NCBI GenBank assembly: GCA_020850615.1
Contig: JADZEI010000001.1
Location: 1 to 64,000, forward strand
DNA length: 64,000 nucleotides
Reading direction: 5' to 3'
From: Dehalococcoidia bacterium
GTDB taxonomy: Bacteria; Chloroflexota; Dehalococcoidia; Tepidiformales; Tepidiformaceae
Positions within the stretch are counted from its first letter, which is position 1. Every line of letters starts with the position of its first letter. A model generated the notes under the pieces. It saw only the letters and a program-made list of their open reading frames with translations, had not been told where the DNA came from and searched no databases. Below are positions 19,033 through 28,061 of this stretch, piece by piece. Both the position numbers and the translations under genes were made by a program.

Positions 19033-19109
19033 GGGCGGTTAGCTCAGATGGTTAGAGCGCGTCGTTCACACCGACGAGGTCACTGGTTCGAGTCCAGTAC
19101 CGCCCACCA
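19033..19109 (+). tRNA. tRNA-Val (anticodon CAC), CCA encoded
   Basis: A full cloverleaf: acceptor GGGCGGT/ACCGCCC, D stem GCTC/GAGC, anticodon stem CGTCG/CGACG around the loop TTCACAC (anticodon CAC, codon GUG), T stem ACTGG/CCAGT with TTCGAGT. The discriminator A (19106) is followed by an encoded CCA. Confidence 0.96.
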
Positions 19110-19111
19110 GA

Positions 19112-19376
19112 CCCGGCTGTTGGCTGTTGGCTGTTGGCTCCACGAGAACCTGGGGTGGGCTGAGGCGCTGGACGCGGGCGGGCGTCGCTGGGGGTACGTC
19201 TGACCTCCCTATACGGTCGGGCTACTGATGGGCGTGCCTGCCACCACTCCCGGCTGTTGGCTGTTGGCTGTTGGCCTCCGGGCACCCGGGGTGGGCTGAG
19301 ACGCTGGACGCGGGCGGGCGTCGCTGGGGGGGGCGCCTCCCCTCTCTGAGGGTCGGGCTACCGATCCGCTGGCCTT
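19112..19376. repeat. Imperfect direct repeat (~115 bp, two copies) with heptad arrays, in a gene-free gap
   Basis: Two copies, starting at 19112 and 19249 (137 bp apart), share CCCGGCTGTTGGCTG, then GGGTGGGCTGAG.CGCTGG, ACGCGGGCGGGCGTCGCT and a tail GGTCGGGCTAC.GAT. Each copy begins with three GGCTGTT heptads (19115-19135 and 19252-19272). The 447 bp between tRNA-Val and malQ hold this repeat and nothing I recognise as a gene. No transposase or integrase is nearby, so it may be a small non-autonomous or slippage-derived repeat. Confidence 0.7.
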
Positions 19377-19556
19377 GAACGTGTCTCCGAGGAGCCCGAA
19401 AGCGAGCAGAGCCTCTCCCCTGCGGGGGCGTCGCCAACCGGTTTCTTCATGACTCCCTAACGTTGGTGCGGGTTGATGGCGTAGACGTAACGCGAGCGGG
19501 CACTACGCTTGGACATATCTTCATGAGCCGGGCGATCCTCCCGGCGGGGAGCATTC

Positions 19557-21053
19557 ATGTCCCGGATGCGTGAGCGTCCCCGGCGAGCGGGCGTCCTTCT
19601 CCACCCTTCCTCCTTGCCCGGGCCCTGGGGCATCGGCGACTTCGGCGCGGACGCGCGGGCGTTCATCGAGCTGCTCGCCAGCAACGGGCAGACGCTCTGG
19701 CAGATCATGCCGCTCGGCCCGGTGGGGCCGGGCAACTCGCCCTACGCCGCGCGTTCGACGTTCGCGATCGAGCCGCTGCTGGTGTCGCCGGGCGAGCTGG
19801 TGGCGGCGGGGCTGCTGGACCAGGGCGACATCGAGAACACGCCGGACTTCGGCGAAGGGCACGTGGACTTCGAAGCGGTGGTGGCGTTCAAGCTGCCACT
19901 GCTGCGGAAGGCGCACGCGCGGTTCCTCACCTGGGGGCACCAGCCGGAGTTCGAGCAGTTCTGCGCGGAAGCGGCGAGCTGGCTGGAGGATTACGCGCTG
20001 TTCATGGCACTGCGGGGGGCGAAGGGCTGGTGGGGCGAGTGGCCGCTGGAGCTGCGCCAGCGGCAGCCCGAGGCGATGGCCGCGACCCGTGCGGAGCTCG
20101 CGGACGAGGTGCGCTTCCAGGAGTTCGTGCAGTGGTGCGCGTACCGGCAGTGGTGGGCGCTCCGTGCGTATGCGAACCAGCGCGGGGTGCAGGTGGTCGG
20201 CGACATCCCCATCTTCGTGGACCTGGATAGCAGCGACGCGTGGGCGAACCAGGGCATCTTCAAGCTCGGTGCCACGGGCATGCCGGAGGTGGTGGCCGGT
20301 GTGCCGCCCGATGCGTTCAGCGCGACCGGTCAGCGCTGGGGCAACCCGGTGTACGACTGGGAGGCGCTGCGGGAGCGCAAGTTCGACTGGTGGGTCGAGC
20401 GGTTCCGCTGGACGTTGCGGCAGGTCGACATCATCCGGATCGACCACTTCCGCGGGTTCGAATCCGCGTGGGAAGTGCCGGCGGCCGAGGAGACCGCGCA
20501 GCACGGCCAGTGGGTGACCGGCCCGGGCCGCGAGGTGTTCGATCGCGCCTGCGAGGTGCTGGGCGAGCTGCCGATCGTGGTCGAGGACCTGGGGCTGATC
20601 ACGGACGCGGTGCGGGAGCTGCGCGACGACCTCGGCTACCCGGGGATGGACGTGCTCCAGTTCGCGTTCGGGGATTCGCCGAAGAACCCGTACCTGCCGC
20701 ACAACGTGCGCAGCGAATCGGTGATGTACACGGGAACGCACGACAACGACACGACGGCGGGCTGGCTCGCGAGCATGGAGCCGGAGGTGCGCGAGGACCT
20801 CGAGCGGTACATGGGCCATGCGGCGAAGGGCGTGCCGGACATCGCGCGGATGGCGTACGAGTCGGTCGCGGAGTACGTGATCATCCCGATGCAGGACGTG
20901 CTGGAGCTGGGCAGCGAGGCGCGGATGAACGTGCCGGGCGAGGCGAACGGCAACTGGACGTGGCGGATGACGCACGCGCAGCTCCAGGGCGGGGCGCCGC
21001 CGTGGCTGCGCGAGTTCGCCGAGGTGTACGGGCGCATCCCGCAGGCGACGTAG
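19557..21053 (+). CDS. malQ: 4-alpha-glucanotransferase
   Basis: A 498-residue GH77 amylomaltase that moves alpha-1,4-glucan segments between maltooligosaccharides in glycogen/starch metabolism. Seen: the N-terminal RRAGVLLHPSSLPGPWGIGD and IMPLGPVGPGNSPYA, the barrel with VVGDIPIFVDLDSSDAW, the catalytic region IIRIDHFRGFESAW (nucleophile Asp), IVVEDLGLIT (acid/base Glu) and GTHDNDTTAGW (third acidic residue). The length is normal. The start has GGCGGGGAG upstream. No other glycogen gene is adjacent. Confidence 0.95.
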   Translation: MSRMRERPRRAGVLLHPSSLPGPWGIGDFGADARAFIELLASNGQTLWQIMPLGPVGPGNSPYAARSTFAIEPLLVSPGELVAAGLLDQGDIENTPDFGEGHVDFEAVVAFKLPLLRKAHARFLTWGHQPEFEQFCAEAASWLEDYALFMALRGAKGWWGEWPLELRQRQPEAMAATRAELADEVRFQEFVQWCAYRQWWALRAYANQRGVQVVGDIPIFVDLDSSDAWANQGIFKLGATGMPEVVAGVPPDAFSATGQRWGNPVYDWEALRERKFDWWVERFRWTLRQVDIIRIDHFRGFESAWEVPAAEETAQHGQWVTGPGREVFDRACEVLGELPIVVEDLGLITDAVRELRDDLGYPGMDVLQFAFGDSPKNPYLPHNVRSESVMYTGTHDNDTTAGWLASMEPEVREDLERYMGHAAKGVPDIARMAYESVAEYVIIPMQDVLELGSEARMNVPGEANGNWTWRMTHAQLQGGAPPWLREFAEVYGRIPQAT

Positions 21054-21103
21054 CAGCGCTGCCGTGCCGCGCGTAGCATGCGCCCTCACGCAGGGAGGGA
21101 CGC

Positions 21104-22483
21104 ATGGAACGCACGGCAATCGCCCGCGCGGCTGAGCTCGCCGGGGTGCGGCTCGACCCGGAGACGGACGTCACGATCGACGGCGAGGACCCAATCCTGC
21201 CTTCGCCGTTCCACCTGGGCGAGGGGCCGGCGGCGGTGCTCGCGCTCGTGGGGCAGGAGGCGGACCGGGTGTGGCGGATGCGGGGCGGCAAGCGGCAGGC
21301 GCTGCGGGTGGACGCGCGCCACGCGGCCGCATCGCTGGAGAGCTACCGCCACGTGACCCTGGACGGCGAGTGGCCGGCGATGGTTCGGCCGGGGCCGCAG
21401 GTGACGGCGATCTGGGAGTGTGCCGACGGCCGGTACGTCCACCTCCATGGGAGCTTCACGCAGACGCCGGGCACGCTGGCCGAGCTCGGGCTCGACGACA
21501 CCGCGACGCCGGACGACATCGCGGCGGCGGTGAAGCGCCGCGGCTCATGGGAGCTCGAAGACGCGCTCGCGGCGAAGGGCATCTGCGTGGCGGTCTGCCG
21601 GACGCGGGAGGAGTGGCTCTCGCACCCGCACGGCGCGCTGCTCGCTTCGAAGCCGCCGCTGGAAGTGACGAAGATCGGCGATGCGCCGCCGGAGCCGTTG
21701 CCCGAAGGACCGCGGCCGCTTTCGGGCGTGCGCGTGCTGGACCTGACGCGCGTGCTGGCGGGCCCCACTTGTGCCCGGACGCTCGCCGAACACGGGGCGG
21801 ATGTGCTGCACATCGCGTCGCCGAACCTGCCGACAATGGCGCTGTTCGAAATGGACACCGGCCACGGCAAGCGGCAGGCGTTCATCGACCTGGAGGACCC
21901 GGCACAGGCGGAGACGCTCCGCGGACTCGTGCGCGAAGCCGACGTGTTCTCGCAGGGCTTTCGACACGGCTCGCTCGAACGACGCGGGTTCGGCGCAACG
22001 CAGCTGGCCGAGCTGCGCCCGGGCATCATCTACGTCTCCGAGAACGCCTTCGGGCACGAGGGGCCGTGGGCCCACCGGCCGGGGTGGGAGCAGCTCGCGC
22101 AGTCGACGACGGGCGTGGCGGTGACGCAGGGCATCGACCGGCCGACGCTCGCGCCGGCGGCGATGAACGACTACACGACGGGCTACTTCTCGGCGCTGGG
22201 GACGCTGATCGCGCTGCAGCGGCGGGCGACGGAGGGCGGCTCCTGGCTCGTGCGCGTGTCGCTTTCGCAGACGTCGATGTGGTACCAGCGGCTGGGGTTC
22301 GACCTCGACCGGGAGCAGGCGCCGGGACTCGGCGACATCGCGCCGTTCCTGCAGGCGCGGGAGACGGGCTACGGGGCGCTGAAGTACCTGCGGCCGCCGC
22401 TGCAGATGTCGGAGACGCCGCCGCACTGGGAGCTGCTTGACACGCCGATCGGGTCGGGCGAGCCGGTGTTGCTGGCGCGGTAG
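21104..22483 (+). CDS. CoA-transferase family III (CaiB/BaiF) protein with unusual segment order
   Basis: A 459-residue protein. From residue ~206 it shows the family III N-terminal module: LSGVRVLDLTRVLAGPTCARTL (partial), EHGADVLHI, GKRQAFIDL and an Asp in MNDYTTG (D356) that fits the catalytic aspartate forming the acyl-anhydride. The first ~200 residues instead resemble the C-terminal part of the same family (WECADGRYVHLHG, FTQTPGTLAELGL, CVAVCRTREEWLSHP). The two parts are thus in the reverse of the usual order. It may be a circularly permuted form or the middle of an ancestral tandem. Substrate unknown; expected to move CoA between organic acids. Confidence 0.78.
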   Translation: MERTAIARAAELAGVRLDPETDVTIDGEDPILPSPFHLGEGPAAVLALVGQEADRVWRMRGGKRQALRVDARHAAASLESYRHVTLDGEWPAMVRPGPQVTAIWECADGRYVHLHGSFTQTPGTLAELGLDDTATPDDIAAAVKRRGSWELEDALAAKGICVAVCRTREEWLSHPHGALLASKPPLEVTKIGDAPPEPLPEGPRPLSGVRVLDLTRVLAGPTCARTLAEHGADVLHIASPNLPTMALFEMDTGHGKRQAFIDLEDPAQAETLRGLVREADVFSQGFRHGSLERRGFGATQLAELRPGIIYVSENAFGHEGPWAHRPGWEQLAQSTTGVAVTQGIDRPTLAPAAMNDYTTGYFSALGTLIALQRRATEGGSWLVRVSLSQTSMWYQRLGFDLDREQAPGLGDIAPFLQARETGYGALKYLRPPLQMSETPPHWELLDTPIGSGEPVLLAR

Positions 22484-22586
22484 CGCTGGAGTTACCGCGC
22501 GGCAGGGGGCGTGGCGACGGGGGCGAGTTGCCGCCCAGTGCCGGGGCGTGCAGGATGCGGCTAACGCCCAACGCCGGAGGCCGCCC

Positions 22587-23459
22587 ATGCCACGCATCCT
22601 CGTCCCGCTCGATGAATCCGCGCTCGCCGAACAGGCGCTGCCCTGGGCGGCGGCGCTCGCGCGCGGCCTTGGCTACGACATCCACCTGATCTCGGTCTAC
22701 AACTTCGACGAGGACGCCTGGAAGCGCGTGGCCATCGACCCGGGGGACGCGCCGTCGAAGATCGCGGAAGAGGTGACCCGCTACCTCGAGGAGCGCGCGC
22801 AGCAGGCCGAGCTGGCCGGGCTCACGGTCACGGTGGAGTGCCGGCTGGGGAGCGTGGCCGAACAGATAGCCGAGGCGGCCGGCGAGGGCGATACGCGGCT
22901 CATCGCGATCACGTCGCACGGCAAAGGCGGGTTCAAGCGCTGGCTCCAGGGCAGCGTGACCGACGAGCTGGTGCGGACCGTGACGGTCCCGGTGCTGGTC
23001 ATCCGTGCGAACATGGACTCGCACCAGTTCCGGAAGCTGCTCGTCACGCTGGATGGCTCGGAGACGAGCGAGCTGGCGCTGCCTGTGGCGCGGGAGATCG
23101 CGAACGCGGCAGGGGCGGCGATCCACCTCGTGCGGGTGGTGAACCCGGTGGCGGAAGTGGCGTGGTCGGGCATCGGCCCGGCGCCGGACATGGGCGAGAT
23201 CACGCGGCAGTACGCCGACGCGGCGCAGGCCTACCTGGAGAAGGTGAGCCTGCAGGGCGAGACCTACGAGGTGATGTACGGCCGCCCGCTGGACGCGATC
23301 CTGGAAAGCGCGCGCACGCAGAGCTGCGACGTCATCGCGATGGGCACGCACGGGCGCGGCGGGATCACACGGCTCGCGCTGGGATCGACCACCGACGCGG
23401 TGGTCCGGGCGTCGGACCGGCCCGTGCTGGTGGTGCCGAGCAACGAGCCGGACGAGTAA
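22587..23459 (+). CDS. Universal stress protein, tandem UspA domains
   Basis: A 290-residue protein with two Usp domains. Domain 1 (RILVPLDESALAEQALPWA...LIAITSHGKGGFKRWLQGSVTDELVRT) and domain 2 (KLLVTLDGSETSELALPVA...VIAMGTHGRGGITRLALGSTTDAVVR) both keep the ATP-binding G-2x-G-9x-G-(S/T) pattern. The ATG at 22587 has CCGGAGG six bases upstream; a longer frame was rejected. Such tandem Usps usually fold as intramolecular dimers and help under energy or oxidative stress. Confidence 0.92.
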   Translation: MPRILVPLDESALAEQALPWAAALARGLGYDIHLISVYNFDEDAWKRVAIDPGDAPSKIAEEVTRYLEERAQQAELAGLTVTVECRLGSVAEQIAEAAGEGDTRLIAITSHGKGGFKRWLQGSVTDELVRTVTVPVLVIRANMDSHQFRKLLVTLDGSETSELALPVAREIANAAGAAIHLVRVVNPVAEVAWSGIGPAPDMGEITRQYADAAQAYLEKVSLQGETYEVMYGRPLDAILESARTQSCDVIAMGTHGRGGITRLALGSTTDAVVRASDRPVLVVPSNEPDE

Positions 23460-23519
23460 CCCGAACGCCGTTCGCGGCTTCCTGTTAGAATCCCGCGGAT
23501 TCAACCGGAGGGGTTCGAC

Positions 23520-24404
23520 GTGCAGGATTTCGAGGGCAGGGTGGCGGTGGTCACCGGTGCGGCGAGCGGCATGGGGCTCGCGTTTTCGCAGAAGTTCGCG
23601 GCCGAGGGCATGAAGGTCGTGCTCGCCGACATCGAGGCGGAACCGCTGGCGATGGCCGAGGGGGCGATCAAGGCGAAGGGCGGCGATGTCCTCGCGGTGC
23701 GTACGGACGTTATGAGCGAGGCGGACGTGAACGCGCTCGCGGATGCGGCGTTCGCGCGGTACGGCAACGTCCACATCCTCTGCAACAACGCCGGTGTCAC
23801 GGCCTCCGCATCGAGCCTGCGTTCTCGGCCATGGGAAGTGCCGCTCTCGGACTGGGAGTGGACGTTCGGCGTGAACTTCATGGGCGTGCTCTATGGGATT
23901 CGCGCGTTCATCCCGCGGATGCTTGCGAACGGCGACGAGGGCCACATCGTGAACACGGCCTCGCTCGCGGGGATGCTCAGCGCGGCGAACCCGTACAACG
24001 TCTCGAAGCACGGGGTGGTCTGCCTGACGGAGGGGATCTACAAGGAGTTCAAGACGATGGGGTCGAAGCTCTCGGCGTCGGTGCTCTGCCCCGGGTTGAT
24101 CAACACCGCGATCCTGGAGGCGGAGCGAAACCGGCCGGCGGAGTTGGGCCACACGGACGAGGCGGCGCTGCGGCCGGAGCTCCAGGAGTTCACGGCGATG
24201 TTCAAGGCGGCGCTGTCGCTCGGCATCGAGCCGGACGTGGTGGCGCAGATGGTGTTCGAGGCGATCCGGGACGACCAGTTCTACATCATCCCGACGCAGC
24301 CGGAGATGCTGGACCTGATGCGGCTGCGGATGCAGGACATCATCGAGCAGCGGAACCCGACGATCCCGGAGCTGGCGTTGTTGCAGGCGCAGGCGGCGCA
24401 GTAG
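23520..24404 (+). CDS. SDR family oxidoreductase
   Basis: A 294-residue NAD(P)-dependent classical short-chain dehydrogenase. TGAASGMG (12-19) is the cofactor glycine motif, NNAG (89-92) the structural motif and YNVSK (Y159, K163) the catalytic pair, with Ser in NTASLAG. It starts at GTG 23520 after GGAGGGG. The long C-terminal part ([20 protein letters not shown]) is a subfamily extension. The substrate is not evident. Candidate -10 TAGAAT at 23486-23491 gives a short leader. Confidence 0.9.
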   Translation: MQDFEGRVAVVTGAASGMGLAFSQKFAAEGMKVVLADIEAEPLAMAEGAIKAKGGDVLAVRTDVMSEADVNALADAAFARYGNVHILCNNAGVTASASSLRSRPWEVPLSDWEWTFGVNFMGVLYGIRAFIPRMLANGDEGHIVNTASLAGMLSAANPYNVSKHGVVCLTEGIYKEFKTMGSKLSASVLCPGLINTAILEAERNRPAELGHTDEAALRPELQEFTAMFKAALSLGIEPDVVAQMVFEAIRDDQFYIIPTQPEMLDLMRLRMQDIIEQRNPTIPELALLQAQAAQ

Positions 24405-24419
24405 CGCCCGCCGGGGCGC

Positions 24420-24440
24420 GTGCCCCGTGCCCAGTGCCCG
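24420..24440. repeat. Heptad tandem repeat (GTGCCCN, 3 units)
   Basis: Three consecutive 7-bp units GTGCCCC, GTGCCCA, GTGCCCG in the gap between the SDR and mutase genes. Read on the minus strand the array is GGGCACT GGGCACG GGGCAC, again in GG-N5 register like the other heptad loci. Confidence 0.65.
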
Positions 24441-24554
24441 TGAGGTGGCCCTGTGCCGTTGCGTGGGAGCGAAAAGCCGGGAGCGGCGGGTCGCGTTACA
24501 ATCGCTCCCAAACGTCTCCGGCCGTGCGCGGCCGGGCCTCCAGGAGTTCCGCGA

Positions 24555-26207
24555 ATGCCATCCAGTTCGAAGCGCGAGTGGTTGCAGGGTACCTACGGCA
24601 AGGCCGTCGAGAAGGCGCCTGAGCGACAGAAGGTCTTCGAGACGACCGGCAAGATGCCGATCGAGCCGGTCTATTCCCACGACGATCTCGCCGGCTTCGA
24701 CCCCAACGCAGCTCTCGGCTTCCCGGGCGAATACCCGTTCACCCGGGGTATCCAGCCGACGATGTATCGCGGGCGGTTCTGGACGATGCGCCAGTACGCG
24801 GGCTTCGGCACGGCCGAGGAATCGAACCAGCGCTACCGCTACCTGCTGAACGCGGGCCAGACCGGCCTTTCGGTGGCATTCGACCTGCCGACGCAGATTG
24901 GCTACGACTCGGACGACCCGATGGCGGCGGGCGAAGTGGGCAAGGTCGGCGTCGCGATCGACTCGATCGATGACATGCTCACGCTGTTCGACCAGATTCC
25001 CCTCGACAAGGTCACGACTTCGATGACGATCAACGCGACGGCGCCGGTGCTGCTCGCGCTCTATGTCGCGGTCGGGAAGAAGCAGGGTGTTTCGAGCGAC
25101 AAGCTGGGCGGCACGGTCCAGAACGACATCCTGAAGGAGTACATCACGCGGGGGACGTACATCTACCCGCCGAAGCCGTCGATGCGGCTGATTACGGACG
25201 TGTTCAAGTACTGCAACGACTCGGTGCCGCAGTGGAACACGATCTCTATCTCGGGCTACCACATCCGCGAGGCGGGGAGCACGGCGGCGCAGGAGATCGC
25301 GTTCACGCTCGCCGACGGCATCGAGTACGTGAACGCGGCGATCGGCTCGGGCCAGGACGTGGATGAGTTCGCGGGCCGGCTAAGCTTCTTCTTCGCCTGC
25401 CACAGCAACTTCCTGGAGGAAGTCGCGAAGTTCCGGGCGGCGCGGCGGCTCTGGGCGAAGATCATGAAGGAGCGGTTCAACGCGAAGAGCGCGCGTTCGC
25501 AGATGCTGCGCTTCCACACGCAGACCGGAGGCGCCACGCTGACCGCGCAGCAGCCGGAGAACAACATCGTCCGGACGACGGTGCAGGCGCTGGCGGCGGT
25601 GCTTGGCGGCACGCAGTCGCTGCACACGAACTCGATGGACGAGGCGCTGGGCCTGCCGACGGAGAAGGCGGTGCAGATCGCGCTCCGGACGCAGCAGATC
25701 CTGGCGTACGAAAACGGCGTCGGGGATGTGGCGGACCCGCTGGGCGGGGCGTACTTCATCGAGGAGATGACGAACCGGCTCGAGGCAGAAGCGGCCGAGT
25801 ACATCAAGACGATCGACGGCATGGGCGGCGCGCTGGCGGCGCTCGAGCAGGGCTTCCAGCAGCGCGAAATCGGCGAGGCATCGTACCGCTACCAGCGCCA
25901 GGTGGAAGCGAAGGAGCGCGTCATCGTCGGCGTGAACAACTTCAAGACGCCGGAGGAGCCGGTGGAGCTGCTCAAGCTGGACCCGACGATTGGCCAGCGG
26001 CAGGTGGAGAAGCTGCGGAAGCTGCGGGCCGAGCGCGACAACGGCGCGGTCGAGGCGCTCCTCGGCAAGCTGGAGCAGACGGCGAACGGCACGGAGAACC
26101 TGGTGCCGGCGATGATCGAGTGCGTCGAAGCGCGCGTGACGCTGGGCGAGATCAGCCATCGCCTGCGGCGCGTGTGGGGCGAGCACCGGGAAACCGTGGT
26201 GATCTGA
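24555..26207 (+). CDS. Methylmalonyl-CoA mutase, catalytic (large) subunit
   Basis: A 550-residue substrate-binding TIM-barrel subunit of adenosylcobalamin-dependent mutase. Seen: [21 protein letters not shown] (partial), [31 protein letters not shown] (substrate loop), [19 protein letters not shown] and [20 protein letters not shown]. Length and the absence of a C-terminal B12 domain mark it as the large part of the split enzyme; the B12 part is at 15409. The ATG at 24555 follows CAGGAG. It could instead be a related acyl-CoA mutase (isobutyryl- or ethylmalonyl-CoA). The meaB and epimerase-like genes favour methylmalonyl-CoA. Confidence 0.93.
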   Translation: MPSSSKREWLQGTYGKAVEKAPERQKVFETTGKMPIEPVYSHDDLAGFDPNAALGFPGEYPFTRGIQPTMYRGRFWTMRQYAGFGTAEESNQRYRYLLNAGQTGLSVAFDLPTQIGYDSDDPMAAGEVGKVGVAIDSIDDMLTLFDQIPLDKVTTSMTINATAPVLLALYVAVGKKQGVSSDKLGGTVQNDILKEYITRGTYIYPPKPSMRLITDVFKYCNDSVPQWNTISISGYHIREAGSTAAQEIAFTLADGIEYVNAAIGSGQDVDEFAGRLSFFFACHSNFLEEVAKFRAARRLWAKIMKERFNAKSARSQMLRFHTQTGGATLTAQQPENNIVRTTVQALAAVLGGTQSLHTNSMDEALGLPTEKAVQIALRTQQILAYENGVGDVADPLGGAYFIEEMTNRLEAEAAEYIKTIDGMGGALAALEQGFQQREIGEASYRYQRQVEAKERVIVGVNNFKTPEEPVELLKLDPTIGQRQVEKLRKLRAERDNGAVEALLGKLEQTANGTENLVPAMIECVEARVTLGEISHRLRRVWGEHRETVVI

Positions 26208-26208
26208 G

Positions 26209-26745
26209 ATGGACGACACCCCTCGAAGCCTGGCCGACGAGCGCCGGCGGCTCCTCGCCGAGCTCGACCTCGAGCGCAACCAGCTCTGGCGGAACATCGA
26301 GTGGTGCCGCATCCGCGACATCGAGCGGCCATTCGTCGGCGATTGGTCGCTCAAGGACATCATCGGGCACATCGCGACCTGGGAGGCGGAGGTGGTCACC
26401 GCCTTCCGGTCGATTGCCGCGGGCCGGCGGCCGGAGCTGTACGACTTCGAGGCGCAGCGGCTCGACGACTGGAACATCGACCACGTGGAGCGCAAGCGGG
26501 ACATTCCGTTCTGGGCGATGGTCGAACAGCTCCGCGGTGGGCGCGAGCGGCTGCTCAGCGAGATCGCGGAGGTGTCCGACGAGGAGCTCCTGCGCGAAGG
26601 TTCGCGGCGGGAGCGGCTGGTGCGGTCGGTGATCGAACACGACCGGCACCATTGGCACGACATCGCGGCGAAGGTCGCGGGCATGCAGGGCGCGCGTTCG
26701 ACCGGCCACGATTCGGTGGTCGACGAAGCCGTACCGGCAACCTGA
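26209..26745 (+). CDS. DinB-like four-helix bundle protein (ClbS/DfsB or mycothiol-isomerase type)
   Basis: A 178-residue helical protein of the DinB/DUF664/ClbS superfamily. It has an N-terminal helix with LWRNIEW, the central GDWSLKDIIGHIATWE (W-S-x-K-D..H, where the His is a typical metal ligand) and a late H-D-x-x-H-x-H motif (EHDRHHWHDI). Such proteins bind a divalent metal and often act in thiol-dependent or detoxification reactions. It starts one base after the mutase stop and ends one base before the VOC gene, so the three form an operon. Confidence 0.8.
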   Translation: MDDTPRSLADERRRLLAELDLERNQLWRNIEWCRIRDIERPFVGDWSLKDIIGHIATWEAEVVTAFRSIAAGRRPELYDFEAQRLDDWNIDHVERKRDIPFWAMVEQLRGGRERLLSEIAEVSDEELLREGSRRERLVRSVIEHDRHHWHDIAAKVAGMQGARSTGHDSVVDEAVPAT

Positions 26746-26746
26746 G

Positions 26747-27481
26747 GTGGCGCTCACGCGGGTCCGCCACATCGCCGTCGCGCTGCACGACCTGCCGGCG
26801 GCGGCGAAGCTGTACCGCAAGCTGCTCGAACTGCCAGTGGTGCGCGAAGGCACGGACGAGCTGGAGCTGGCGGCGGGCGCGACGGTGCTGCGGTTCTCCG
26901 TGCCGCGCGCCGGCGAAGCGGCGGAGTGGCTGGCGGCGATCGGCGGTGAGGGCGGGATGCACCACATCTGCTTCGAAACGGACGCGCCGGTGGCCGAGCC
27001 GGGCGGGCTGCTCGACCGCGAGGCGCACCTGGGGCTGGGCATCGCGCTGACACCCGCGGGCGCCGCGCCCGCGCTGCCGCCGATGACCGGGCCGGTGCAG
27101 TACGTGGACCACGTGGTCATCGGTTCGAACGACAGCGGGCGGACGGCAGCTTGGTTCGCGGAGACGCTCGGCGTGGAGATCAAGCGGAAGATGATCCGGC
27201 CGGAGACGAACGCGCAACTCGCGTTCGCGAAGCTCGGGGAGGTGATCCTCGAGTTCGCGGGGCCGCCGGAGCCGCGGCCGGGCCCGCACCTGGCGCGGTA
27301 CTTCGGGATCGTGCTAGCGGTCACGGGGCTGGACGAGCTGGTGGCGCGGATCCGGGCGGCGGGGATCGAGACAACGGACCCGCGGGCGGCGGTCCAGCCG
27401 GGCGCGCGGATCGTGACGGTGAAGGGCAATACGGGCGGCGTGCCGTTCGCGTTGATCGAATACGGGCCGCGGCCGGGGTAA
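26747..27481 (+). CDS. VOC family protein, two modules (methylmalonyl-CoA epimerase/glyoxalase-like)
   Basis: A 244-residue protein starting at GTG 26747 (read MALTRVRHIAVALHDLPAAA). It has two VOC modules: residues ~1-110 (VRHIAVAL..., HHICFETDAP) and ~115-240 (VDHVVIGSNDSGRTAAWFAETLGV, VILEFAGPPEP, FALIEYGP). The His and Glu ligands expected for a metal site are present (DHV, LEFA, IEYG). Immediate linkage to methylmalonyl-CoA mutase suggests methylmalonyl-CoA epimerase or a related acyl-CoA enzyme. The DinB neighbour leaves a detoxification role open. Confidence 0.78.
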   Translation: MALTRVRHIAVALHDLPAAAKLYRKLLELPVVREGTDELELAAGATVLRFSVPRAGEAAEWLAAIGGEGGMHHICFETDAPVAEPGGLLDREAHLGLGIALTPAGAAPALPPMTGPVQYVDHVVIGSNDSGRTAAWFAETLGVEIKRKMIRPETNAQLAFAKLGEVILEFAGPPEPRPGPHLARYFGIVLAVTGLDELVARIRAAGIETTDPRAAVQPGARIVTVKGNTGGVPFALIEYGPRPG

Positions 27482-27545
27482 CGGCTGGAGATTATGTACG
27501 GCCCGCGGTTGAACCGACGGGCAATCGGCCCAATAATGGTGTCAG

Positions 27546-27631
27546 GCCGAAGTGGCGGAATGGCAGACGCGCTACATTCAGGGTGTAGTACCCGTACGGG
27601 TGTGGGAGTTCAAATCTCCCCTTCGGCACCA
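27546..27631 (+). tRNA. tRNA-Leu (anticodon CAG), CCA encoded
   Basis: A class II tRNA: acceptor GCCGAAG/CTTCGGC, anticodon stem CTACA/TGTAG around TTCAGGG (anticodon CAG, codon CUG), a long variable arm (TACCCGTACGGGT) and T arm GGGAG TTCAAAT CTCCC. The discriminator A at 27628 is followed by CCA. Confidence 0.95.
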
Positions 27632-27645
27632 GAGGTTTTTTTCGG

Positions 27646-27721
27646 GCGCCCGTGGCTCAGCGGATAGAGCGTTAGGTTGCGGACCTAAAGGTCGGAGGTT
27701 CGAGTCCTCCCGGGCGTACCA
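27646..27721 (+). tRNA. tRNA-Arg (anticodon GCG), CCA encoded
   Basis: A full cloverleaf: acceptor GCGCCCG/CGGGCGT (first pair G-U), D stem GCTC/GAGC, anticodon stem TTAGG/CCTAA around TTGCGGA. Positions 34-36 are GCG, reading Arg codons CGC and CGU. T arm GGAGG TTCGAGT CCTCC; discriminator A 27718 then CCA. GCG is unusual for bacterial tRNA-Arg, which normally carries ACG (inosine-modified). It is 14 bp after tRNA-Leu, probably co-transcribed. Confidence 0.93.
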
Positions 27722-27730
27722 CTTCACTTC

Positions 27731-27760
27731 ACAACCCCCTTCGCGGGGGTTGTCCTGTTT
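27731..27760 (+). terminator. Intrinsic terminator after the tRNA pair
   Basis: ACAACCCCC-TTCGC-GGGGGTTGT, a perfect 9-bp stem with a 5-nt loop, followed by the U-rich tail CCTGTTT, 10 bp after tRNA-Arg. Confidence 0.8.
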
Positions 27761-28061
27761 CCCGGCGGATCCGGCTGCGAGCGTGACCAGCTGGATGTGC
27801 AGTTCGCGGGCGGTAGCGCCAGGCCGGCGTCAGTGCTTTTCGCCGCCGCGAGCAGGGTTAGCGCGGCTGGCGGTGCGGGCGGGCCCGTAAGGACTGTGAA
27901 AAACGCGTGCTCTATCGCGCATTAGGAGTCTTGTATTTCGATCACAGGTGCGTCAGATTGGTGACGCGGAGGCTATACATCAGTTGGCCTTCGACTATCG
28001 ATCTACGGCAACCTCGCGCTATCCGGGCGCACGCCGCGTTCGGGCGGGTGGAGGTCGGTTG
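27761..28061. other. Intergenic stretch without a recognisable gene
   Basis: About 300 bp between the tRNA terminator and the small ORF at 28062. The part around 27895-27990 is richer in A/T than its surroundings and could hold a promoter (TATACA near 27974). No family, repeat or RNA was recognised. Confidence 0.5.

Noticed and set aside
19112-19376. CRISPR-like array
   Set aside because: Only two long diverged copies with no spacer pattern, and no cas genes; the heptads have no spacers.
19033-19556. Integrated element at tRNA-Val
   Set aside because: No integrase, no second copy of the tRNA 3' end was seen, and the following gene is ordinary malQ.
22026-25262. 1078-codon open frame on the minus strand
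   Set aside because: His/Arg/Leu-rich nonsense opposite three well-recognised genes (Usp, SDR, mutase).
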